Assembly (NCBI GenBank): GCA_022353185.1
Contig: JAKRWB010000233.1
Coordinates: forward strand, 1 to 12,080
Length of the DNA stretch: 12,080 nucleotides
Source of the DNA: ANME-2 cluster archaeon
GTDB taxonomy: Archaea; Halobacteriota; Methanosarcinia; Methanosarcinales; Methanocomedenaceae
Reading direction: 5' to 3'
The position numbers and the translations under genes were made by a program. The notes below the pieces were generated by a model. That model was not told the origin of the DNA. It worked only from the letters and a program-made list of their open reading frames with translations, and ran no database searches. This document shows, piece by piece, positions 1-6,053 of this stretch (positions within the stretch are counted from its first letter, which is position 1; every line of letters starts with the position of its first letter).

Positions 1-495
1 CTCGGGTGATGAAATTAACGTTCCCGAGGGGCGGTGGTAGATGGTGACCTTGAGACTGTCACCGGGATTGAAGTGGTTACTGTTAGTCCCAGCAATATTG
101 AAATCTCCCGTGTCACCCGGGTCCCAGATGTTATCATGTGTTTGATTAGTTGGTGTACCCCATAACACACCACCAACAGCGTGGAGGAAACCTGCAGGTG
201 TTCCAGTGACAGGCAAGTCTATGAGATTTTTTTCCAGCGTTTCTCCATTCACACTGATTAATATGCTAATCTCAGACACATCAAAAGAAGCCCCTCCTCT
301 GTGCACCAGTACCACTTCCTGATCAACCACATCAACGCTCATAATCTCAATATCAGCAATCACAGGTTTATTCAGGCCATAATTCCCCACCACAGCATAT
401 GTAGCAGCAGAAAAGATTATCACTAAAGCCGTTATCAGGATAGTCCCTATGACCGGGGATATCCCGCTATCATTATCTATACTTAAGTCGCCCAT
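1..495 (-). CDS. Archaeal type IV pilin-like protein (Pilin_N), 3' end cut by window edge
   Basis: Partial gene: the ATG is at 493-495 and 165 codons are open to the left edge. The N-terminus reads MGDLSIDNDSGISPVIGTIL, followed by a hydrophobic helix to about residue 38. This is the archaeal Pilin_N (DUF1628) pattern: a short polar leader, SPVIGT, then a hydrophobic assembly helix. Residues 60-75 contain a V-L-V-H-R-G-G stretch and are followed by beta-rich, Gly/Asn/Asp-rich sequence, as in exported pilin head domains. Family knowledge: these leaders are cut by a prepilin peptidase and the helix packs into a filament or holds a pseudopilin in the membrane. A good Shine-Dalgarno (AAGGTGG, 8 bases before ATG) supports the start. 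It lies 27 bp after the phosphatase-like gene and is probably cotranscribed with it. It may be a structural pilin or a surface pseudopilin. Confidence 0.88.
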   Translation of the reverse strand, partial: MGDLSIDNDSGISPVIGTILITALVIIFSAATYAVVGNYGLNKPVIADIEIMSVDVVDQEVVLVHRGGASFDVSEISILISVNGETLEKNLIDLPVTGTPAGFLHAVGGVLWGTPTNQTHDNIWDPGDTGDFNIAGTNSNHFNPGDSLKVTIYHRPSGTLISSPE

Positions 496-522
496 TCCTA
501 TTCCCACCTTGAAAACAGGATA

Positions 523-1950
523 TCAGTGCTCAATTCTGTAAATTACCATCATTCCACCAGTTATCACCAGAAGGATGAGGATTGAAGCGATTACTTTCCT
601 CCAATTCTCTCCATCCCAGCTGGTACCATCAACATTAGCTGTTGAGGTTCCAAAACTGATGGCACGGTCAACGTCCAGATGCACTACCTGTTCCAGTAAT
701 TCATCTTCATTAAAAATCCTGACCGTATAATTAATTTTTGGTTTTAATCCAGTAAAAAAATAGGAATTCTCACCACTGCTGGTGGCTATTGTCTGCGGCC
801 CCTGTAATACCTCAATACCAGCATCGGTATTGGAACTCACCCAAAGATTGGCATAATCCTTTACCAGTATTGCCTCGCCGTCACTATATTTCAGGTGCCC
901 GGCCACATCCAGCACTGAAAGTATAGTAAGTGCCACATCCTCCTGTCCATGGGCATCCTCTATAACGCCGGGAACAATGTTAGGAGAAACAATAAACAGC
1001 GGCACGGTTAGTGCCTCAGCAGACCAGTAATCCTTTGACGCATGCCCGCCCCTGGCCGCATCAAATGTCCTGAATGCCATGCCGTGGTCGCCAGTAATGA
1101 AAAGGGCAGTGTTACTTTCACTTGCAGCCGTATACAGCGGTTCAAGCCTGCGGTCCACACCTTCAATGACATCCACATACCCATCCACTCCACAGTAATG
1201 CCCGGCACTGTCCACCACACCCACATTAATGGTAAAGATATACTTCGTATCAGGGTACTGGCTGGACATCAGTGAAACCATGTCAGCGGCTGCATCCAGT
1301 CCCCAATCCGAATAAGCAATATAACTGTCAATGCCGGCAGTCCCTTCCAGATAAGCTGGAAGTTGTTTTTCCCAGTATTCAAGTTCGTCTATTATACCGG
1401 CTGGAACCGCATCACCATTAACCTGTACCTTAAGGATAGGTTCAGTAATAGAATTGTCCTCGCTAAAGAGAATAATATCCTGTTCAGCCTGCATAGCGGC
1501 AGCATCACCTTTGTGCATGAGTGCAATGGTGATGAAACCTTCATCTTCAAGCACGTCATAAATAGTAGCGCCAGCGTATGCCACAATTTCAGGTTCAGCC
1601 CCTGAAAAACCGGTAACTATCACCGAATGAGCAGGTCCGGTCCTGGGGTCTGGCACGCTAATGTAAGGAAGCAGAACACCTTTTGCAGCGAGGCTATCCA
1701 TAAATGGAACTTCGGGAGGGATGATAAGACTGCCATCCAGCGCCGCAGGGACCAGGCCCTGACTCACATATCCTGACCCCATACCATCCACTATCAGGAG
1801 TACCATATTTTGAGGAGGATTGGTCTCACTCACCTCGATACAGGTTTGTGCTGCAATTATGGGCAATGAAAGTGAGATACATATAAAAAGCAAAAGTAAA
1901 ACCGACAGTCTCAGATACGTTCTCATCCTTGCTGCCATATTCACAACCAT
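523..1950 (-). CDS. Secreted, membrane-anchored alkaline phosphatase superfamily enzyme (nucleotide pyrophosphatase/phosphodiesterase-like)
   Basis: The 475-residue protein has a signal-type helix (about 13-34), a catalytic domain (about 48-370), a short beta-rich region (about 377-445) and a C-terminal membrane helix (about 453-470), so the enzyme should face outside. Superfamily metal ligands are visible: D55 in VDGMG, D247 and H251 in DSAGH, D288 and H289 in GDHG, and H303 in GGH. RTGPAHSVIVTG (103-114) aligns by eye with the TFPNHxxxVTG motif of NPP-type enzymes, making T104 the likely nucleophile. The family hydrolyses phosphate mono- or diesters; the substrate cannot be told from sequence. 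The ATG directly follows the stop of the upstream gene, pointing to translational coupling. M9 (MRTYLR) gives a more typical signal peptide and could be the true start. Neither start has a clear ribosome site. Confidence 0.85.
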   Translation of the reverse strand: MVVNMAARMRTYLRLSVLLLLFICISLSLPIIAAQTCIEVSETNPPQNMVLLIVDGMGSGYVSQGLVPAALDGSLIIPPEVPFMDSLAAKGVLLPYISVPDPRTGPAHSVIVTGFSGAEPEIVAYAGATIYDVLEDEGFITIALMHKGDAAAMQAEQDIILFSEDNSITEPILKVQVNGDAVPAGIIDELEYWEKQLPAYLEGTAGIDSYIAYSDWGLDAAADMVSLMSSQYPDTKYIFTINVGVVDSAGHYCGVDGYVDVIEGVDRRLEPLYTAASESNTALFITGDHGMAFRTFDAARGGHASKDYWSAEALTVPLFIVSPNIVPGVIEDAHGQEDVALTILSVLDVAGHLKYSDGEAILVKDYANLWVSSNTDAGIEVLQGPQTIATSSGENSYFFTGLKPKINYTVRIFNEDELLEQVVHLDVDRAISFGTSTANVDGTSWDGENWRKVIASILILLVITGGMMVIYRIEH

Positions 1951-2526
1951 TTAAAATTCAAGTCTGTCCAGCAGGTCCTGCATTTTCACTATCTTATCAT
2001 TTTCGCCCAGGATATAGGCTATTACTAAAAAGCGGTCATTTGGGTATGCTATTAATTCACCCATCAAGGTATTGTCAACCATGTAAACACCTTTCATTGC
2101 AGGTGCCCTGTTGTACTGGGTCTCTGACAATTCCCACGTAATACCGGTTTCAGTATATGAAAAATTCTCCGGGGTCACTGCATATCCTGCTATTTCCGGC
2201 GACCTTTTATCAATCACATTGATGACAATCTTGTGATTACCAGGCTTATTGAATATCATGGTCAATGTTCCTTCGCCGCTATAGTTGCTCTGGAAATCCC
2301 AATCTCCTGGCAATTCATCAGGTACAATTAGTTCCATGTCAGATGCACTGATGATGGGGAGCAATGTAGCCTGCAAGGGAGTGGGCTCAGGTGTTGGCTT
2401 GGCTATAAAGGGTGCGGGACCATCAGCATTTATCAGAAAATAACCTGAAATGACAATTAATACTACACCAAAAAGTAGCATATATGGTATCATTGTAATA
2501 TGCTTCTTAAGTTTCTTTTGTTTCAT
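1951..2526 (-). CDS. N-anchored exported protein of unknown function
   Basis: I do not recognise a family. The 191-residue protein has a lysine-rich N-terminus (KQKKLKK), one membrane helix at about 12-32, a proline/threonine linker (PTPEPTP, about 44-50), and a soluble alpha/beta domain from about 60 to the end. The positive N-terminus predicts an inside N-terminus and an outside domain. Two N-glycosylation sequons in that domain (NYS at 81, NFS at 121) fit an archaeal surface protein. No cysteine or catalytic motif is evident. It is the first gene of the cluster that continues with the phosphatase-like enzyme (stop and start codons abut) and the pilin-like protein, so a shared surface role is an inference. 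The start is preceded by a weak GCAGGGAT. Confidence 0.75.
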   Translation of the reverse strand: MKQKKLKKHITMIPYMLLFGVVLIVISGYFLINADGPAPFIAKPTPEPTPLQATLLPIISASDMELIVPDELPGDWDFQSNYSGEGTLTMIFNKPGNHKIVINVIDKRSPEIAGYAVTPENFSYTETGITWELSETQYNRAPAMKGVYMVDNTLMGELIAYPNDRFLVIAYILGENDKIVKMQDLLDRLEF

Positions 2527-2544
2527 CGATATCCCTGCAGGATT

Positions 2545-2560
2545 TTATTTAAGTTCCAGA
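2545..2560 (-). promoter_or_regulatory. Possible promoter of the surface-protein cluster
   Basis: On the minus strand the 66-bp gap between rtcB and the 191-residue protein holds an AT-rich ACTTAAATAAAA tract about 20-30 bases before the ATG. It resembles an archaeal TATA box and would give a very short leader. No BRE or other element stands out. The cluster could instead be read through from archease-rtcB, since all these genes face the same way. Confidence 0.3.
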
Positions 2561-2592
2561 ATTGAGAATTACAACATTTAAGGTATTAATGG

Positions 2593-4050
2593 TTACCCTT
2601 TGGCAACCCCTATTGGTTTAACCCTGACCACCTTGCGGGCGACATGCAGGTCATGCATTACATTCACCACTTCACTGCTGGACTTATACACCCCGGGCGC
2701 CTCCTCTGCCAGCATGGACGGATGGGTGGCTATAACCGTAATACCCTGGTCTGCAAGCTGTTTCTCCAGAATTTCGCCCCTGAATTTCCGCTTGGCCTCA
2801 GCCCTGCCCATAACCCTCCCTGCTCCATGGCAGGCCGAGCCGAATGTCAGCTCCATTGCCCGCTCTGCTCCGTGCAGGATATAGGACGGCGTGCCCATGC
2901 TGCCAGGGATGAGTACTGGTTGCCCCACCGACCTGTATGCGGCAGGGACATCGTGATGTCCGGGTGGGAATGCACGGGTAGCACCTTTGCGGTGGACATA
3001 GACTGGTTTTTTAATGCCATCTATTTCATGTTCCTCCAGTTTTGCCACGTTATGTGCCACATCATAAACCAGGTCCATACCCAGGGATTCAGCATCCCTT
3101 CCAAAGAACTTCTCAAAAGTCTCCCTGACCCAGTGAGTGATGACCTGTCTGTTGGCCCAGGCATAATTTGCCCCTGCAGCCATGGCCTTGAAATAGTCCT
3201 GCCCCTCCCGGCTATTAGCGGGTGCACAAGCCAGCTGCTTGTCAGGCAACGTTATTCCATATTTCCTGGATGCCTGCTCCATGACACGCAGGTAGTCGGT
3301 ACATATCTGGTGGCCTGCGCCCCTGGAACCACAATGTACCATGATGGTGATCGTTCCTTCCCTGATACCGTATGCTTTCGCGATCTCGGGTTCGTATATC
3401 TTATCCACTTCCTGTATCTCAAGGAAATGGTTGCCGCTGCCAAGTGTCCCGAACTGGGGCTTACCGCGCTTGTGCGCCTTCTCACTCACCTTTTCAGGGT
3501 CTGCCGCATCTATGAAACCGCCGTCCTCGCAATGTTCGATATCACTTTCGACGCCGTAGCCGCTCTCCACGGCCCACCGTGCGCCGTAGGTGAAGGCGTC
3601 GTCCAGTTCGCTACCCGATACCCTGAGCCTGCTCTTAGAACCTACACCTGAAGGGATGGCATTGAACAATTCGTTCATCAATTCCTTGATTCGCGGCCTG
3701 ACCTCTCCCACTTCCAGGTCCGTCCTGATGATCCGTACACCGCAATTGATATCGAATCCCACACCGCCCGGTGATATCACACCATCCTGGGCATCAAAGG
3801 CAGCTACACCACCGATGGGAAAGCCGTAGCCGAAATGCGCATCTGGCATGGCCATTGAATATTTCTGGATGCCAGGAAGCGTGGCCACGTTGGCGGTCTG
3901 GCGCAACGTATCCACTTCCAGGTCGTCCATGAGTTTTTGTGATACAAAAATCCGACCAGGGACCCTCATACCTTCCTGGAAGTCCATTGGAACATCATAG
4001 ATGTTCTCATCCACTTTACGTACGAAATCCTTTGCCTGCTGCTGTGTCAT
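2593..4050 (-). CDS. rtcB: RNA-splicing ligase RtcB (3'-phosphate/5'-hydroxyl RNA ligase)
   Basis: The 485-residue protein is full length for archaeal RtcB (about 480). It joins RNA 2',3'-cyclic phosphate or 3'-phosphate ends to 5'-hydroxyl ends using GTP and Mn2+, and seals tRNA exons after intron removal. Family residues are in place: D100 and C103 in GFDINCGVR, N207 and H208 in GSGNHFLE, H239 in VHCGSRGAGH, H334 in DVAHNV, and H408 in ACHGAGR, the histidine that is guanylylated. All catalytic motifs are unbroken, so there is no intein, although RtcB is a frequent intein host. It follows archease by 65 bp on the same strand, a conserved arrangement. Only a weak GAGAAC lies before the ATG. 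Confidence 0.97.
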   Translation of the reverse strand: MTQQQAKDFVRKVDENIYDVPMDFQEGMRVPGRIFVSQKLMDDLEVDTLRQTANVATLPGIQKYSMAMPDAHFGYGFPIGGVAAFDAQDGVISPGGVGFDINCGVRIIRTDLEVGEVRPRIKELMNELFNAIPSGVGSKSRLRVSGSELDDAFTYGARWAVESGYGVESDIEHCEDGGFIDAADPEKVSEKAHKRGKPQFGTLGSGNHFLEIQEVDKIYEPEIAKAYGIREGTITIMVHCGSRGAGHQICTDYLRVMEQASRKYGITLPDKQLACAPANSREGQDYFKAMAAGANYAWANRQVITHWVRETFEKFFGRDAESLGMDLVYDVAHNVAKLEEHEIDGIKKPVYVHRKGATRAFPPGHHDVPAAYRSVGQPVLIPGSMGTPSYILHGAERAMELTFGSACHGAGRVMGRAEAKRKFRGEILEKQLADQGITVIATHPSMLAEEAPGVYKSSSEVVNVMHDLHVARKVVRVKPIGVAKG

Positions 4051-4115
4051 GATATTGTTCTCGCTTGTTTATGCTGGCTATTATCTGGTGAAAAGGTTAT
4101 AATGGTTACCATTGG

Positions 4116-4550
4116 TCAGGTATCCACGATAACATGGGCACTGTATCCCTCAGCTTCTTTTTCCACTTTCAACTGGTGGTACGTGACGGCTTTAACTTCA
4201 GTCTCAAAATTATGGCGCTCGGTGTCTATGCTCTCTCCCGAAGCGCGCCCTTTCAACACATACCCGCTATTGGTCCCTTCAATGGAATCAACCTTGAATT
4301 GACCGAATACGATTTCTTCCACCTCGAACAGGTATAGCAGTTCTGACAGGTAGTCATACAGCAGGTTCTCAAGTCCTTCCGATTCCAGTTCTATGTCAAC
4401 CTGCCTTTCAAGTTCCAGTGTAGCGTTTTGGATAATGACCCCAAACATGGCCTGAGCGGCCTGTTCAAAGGTCTCTTCCAGGGTGGTGCCGTGGGCTATG
4501 AATCTGGCATCAGCAGGATGGGGGAGGTATTCAAAATGTGGGGTGTTCAT
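4116..4550 (-). CDS. Archease, RtcB activator
   Basis: At 144 residues this is the usual archease length. It carries an N-terminal HPADARF segment (D14), the central LLYDYLSELLYLFE helix (63-76), EVKAVTYHQL (118-127) and a terminal IVDT. D14 and D143 match the paired acidic metal-binding positions of the family. Archease speeds RtcB guanylylation and allows multiple turnovers, and rtcB follows directly, so the pair makes an RNA repair and tRNA splicing operon. There is no Shine-Dalgarno: the bases before the ATG are a 12-bp-period direct repeat of TTGCACC, and a TTTTACTTAA tract about 27 bases upstream would place transcription at or near the ATG. A leaderless mRNA is therefore likely, by inference. 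Confidence 0.95.
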   Translation of the reverse strand: MNTPHFEYLPHPADARFIAHGTTLEETFEQAAQAMFGVIIQNATLELERQVDIELESEGLENLLYDYLSELLYLFEVEEIVFGQFKVDSIEGTNSGYVLKGRASGESIDTERHNFETEVKAVTYHQLKVEKEAEGYSAHVIVDT

Positions 4551-4582
4551 GGTGCAATATACGGTGCAAGGTTAAGTAAAAG
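4551..4582 (-). promoter_or_regulatory. Upstream region of archease-rtcB with a direct repeat
   Basis: On the minus strand TTGCACC occurs twice with a 12-bp period immediately before the archease ATG (plus-strand GGTGCAA at 4551-4557 and 4563-4569). Just upstream is the TATA-like TTTTACTTAA (about 4573-4582), at the right distance for a start of transcription at the ATG. The repeat may be a regulator site overlapping the transcription start, or chance. Confidence 0.35.
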
Positions 4583-4597
4583 TGACGATAAGCATTC

Positions 4598-4810
4598 TTA
4601 AATTTTCTGCAATATATCTATGTCATGAAGGAAGTCTTCCACTGAATACTGGTGGGGGATCTTACGTTTTTGTGCTTCATCCATCATTTTGGAAAGGCTA
4701 ATCCCTGCCAGTTACGCGGCCTTCCATAATGTGATTTCGAAATTCTGGTATTTCTGTAAAGCTAGTTCAATAGGTAAATTTTCCTGGCTTTTATTAATTG
4801 TTTTTCCCAT
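4598..4810 (-). pseudogene. Relic of a UPF0175-type antitoxin gene with one in-frame stop
   Basis: Translating 4810 down to 4598 gives 70 codons plus a TAA stop, interrupted once by TAA at 4712-4714. The first part ends ALQKYQNFEITLWKAA and the second begins LAGISLSKMMDEAQKRKIP, then HQYSVEDFLHDIDIL. Read through, this resembles the UPF0175 pattern: a Y-x-x-x-x-I-(S/T)-L-x-K-A-A-E-L-A-G-(I/L)-S core, then a helix, K-R-x-I-P and a terminal Y-S-x-E-D-x-x-x-D. The family usually has GAA (Glu) where the TAA lies, so one G-to-T change would explain the break. UPF0175 proteins are usually antitoxins paired with a DUF3368 PIN-type toxin; none is present here. It lies 26 bp after mscS on the same strand. 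A sequencing or assembly error would make it an intact gene instead. Confidence 0.7.
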
Positions 4811-4836
4811 GATTATGACCAATAATTTACAAATGA

Positions 4837-5931
4837 TTACAATTTCATTCCCTTCTCAACATACACCGTCTGCGTAGGGAAGGCTATCTCCACACCCATC
4901 TCTTCCAGCATCTGCATGATCTTCAGGTGGAACTCCTCCCTGACCGTGAGATACTCATCCCATACTGTAGTCTTGGTGAAACAATAGACAAAGATGTTCA
5001 GGGCATAGTCCCCAAAGTCAGTGAAATGCACCATATAGAAATTATGGTCAAAGCGATGGTCTTCCTTGATTATCTGCTTTATACCCTCCACCACTTCAGT
5101 CATCTGGGCAGCAGTGGTGGCATACGTCACACCCAGGTTGAACTTTATCCTGCGCTTTTTCATTGCAGTGTAATTTATTACGCCGTTTTTTATGAACTGG
5201 CTGTTGGGAACTGTGACCTGTGCCTGATCGAACCGGCGGATGCGGGTTGACCGGAAGCCCACTTCTTCAACCGTACCCTCAAAATCCCCTATCTCTATCC
5301 AGTCACCCATGTGGAAAGGTTTGTCAGAGAAGATAGTAAAGGAGCCGAACAGGTTACTTACGGTATCCTGGGCTGCCAGGGCAAAGGCCAGGCCGCCGAT
5401 ACCCAGTCCTGCCAACAAAGAGGCGATGTTATAGCCAAAGTTGTTCAGGATGAATAGTATGCCCAGGGTGATTACGAAGATGCGCAGGCTTTTCACGATG
5501 AGTGGGGCGAGCTGGTCATCCAGTTTGCTCTCGGTCTTTTCTGTAACCCTGTAGACGAAATGACCCACCAGATCAATGAGCTTGAACAGGTAATACAGCA
5601 GGATGAATGATAGTACCAGAATGTATGCATTCTTGACAATAACTCCGATATTTACTACTCCGATGGTTTCCGGGAGTTGTAGGGTGATTATGGCAATGTA
5701 AAAACCATGTAGCAATATCAAATAACCTATGGGAGCTTTTGAAGCGTGTACCAACAGGTCATCAAATTCGTTACTTGTCTTTTGTGTGAGGTGGATTAAT
5801 TTCTTCTCAACAATATACAGGAACACGAATCTGACAATATAGGTCAGTAATACGATGATAAAGAATAGCCCGAGCTTTTCCAGTGAGAGGTCAAGCATTT
5901 CTATATTGAACAAATCGGGCATTGTTATCAT
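4837..5931 (-). CDS. MscS-family small-conductance mechanosensitive channel
   Basis: The 364-residue inner-membrane channel should open under membrane tension and release solutes after osmotic downshock. Predicted membrane helices lie at about 21-40, 66-86, 96-118, 147-164 and a glycine/alanine-rich pore helix at 168-190 (SLLAGLGIGGLAFALAAQ). The signature follows: DTVSNLFGSFTIFSDKPF, then GDWIEIGDFEGTVEEVGFRSTRIR (209-232) and PNSQF (242-246), then the cytoplasmic alpha/beta domain to the end. Five predicted helices is more than the three of E. coli MscS and closer to the archaeal MscMJ type. The ATG at 5931 follows a TTTAAA box by about 35 bases, without a Shine-Dalgarno. It is divergent from the ATPase-nuclease gene. 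Confidence 0.93.
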   Translation of the reverse strand: MITMPDLFNIEMLDLSLEKLGLFFIIVLLTYIVRFVFLYIVEKKLIHLTQKTSNEFDDLLVHASKAPIGYLILLHGFYIAIITLQLPETIGVVNIGVIVKNAYILVLSFILLYYLFKLIDLVGHFVYRVTEKTESKLDDQLAPLIVKSLRIFVITLGILFILNNFGYNIASLLAGLGIGGLAFALAAQDTVSNLFGSFTIFSDKPFHMGDWIEIGDFEGTVEEVGFRSTRIRRFDQAQVTVPNSQFIKNGVINYTAMKKRRIKFNLGVTYATTAAQMTEVVEGIKQIIKEDHRFDHNFYMVHFTDFGDYALNIFVYCFTKTTVWDEYLTVREEFHLKIMQMLEEMGVEIAFPTQTVYVEKGMKL

Positions 5932-5943
5932 AGGTATAATTGA

Positions 5944-5970
5944 GATAAGCGTGTTATCGATATTTAAAAG
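5944..5970 (-). promoter_or_regulatory. mscS promoter region with inverted repeat
   Basis: The minus strand has a TATA-like CTTTTAAATA at 5970-5961, which would start transcription near 5940, about nine bases before the ATG. Between box and gene lies GATAAGCGTGTTATC (5944-5958, plus-strand reading), with arms GATAA/TTATC around a 5-bp spacer, directly followed by the palindrome TATCGATA (5955-5962). The position suits an operator, but no regulator can be named. The 10-mer TAAGCGTGTT recurs upstream of the Lrp-type gene. Confidence 0.4.
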
Positions 5971-6022
5971 TTACCGCGTGGAGTTCACTTTTTGGCTGTA
6001 CTAATTTACAGAATTAGCAACT

Positions 6023-6030
6023 TTTATATA
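6023..6030 (+). promoter_or_regulatory. TATA box of the ATPase-nuclease gene
   Basis: TTTATATA is centred about 27 bases before the ATG at 6054. Archaeal transcription starts about 25-27 bases after the box centre, so the mRNA would begin at or next to the start codon. No Shine-Dalgarno precedes the ATG, which agrees with a leaderless transcript. Confidence 0.6.
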
Positions 6031-6053
6031 CTTACTCTCCAGTATGTTACTGT

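Noticed and set aside
2644..3651. 335-codon open frame on the plus strand opposite rtcB
   Set aside because: It is antisense to a clearly intact RtcB and its translation (many Cys, His and Pro, no domain) looks like a shadow of constrained codons. No promoter or ribosome site supports it.
2593..4050. Intein in RtcB
   Set aside because: All RtcB catalytic motifs are continuous and the length matches the family without an insertion.
2588..4113. AATGGTTACC present after both archease (4101-4110) and rtcB (2588-2597)
   Set aside because: The rtcB copy overlaps the stop codon and coding bases, and the match is short. It is probably chance, although the 4101-4113 copy is itself a small inverted repeat.
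4712..4714. Stop codon in the antitoxin relic read as a recoded amino acid
   Set aside because: The codon is TAA. Pyrrolysine uses TAG and selenocysteine uses TGA, so recoding is not expected.
5932..6053. tRNA or small RNA gene in the mscS-ATPase gap
   Set aside because: I see no cloverleaf arms, no T-loop consensus and no GC-rich helix; the gap is explained by two divergent promoters.
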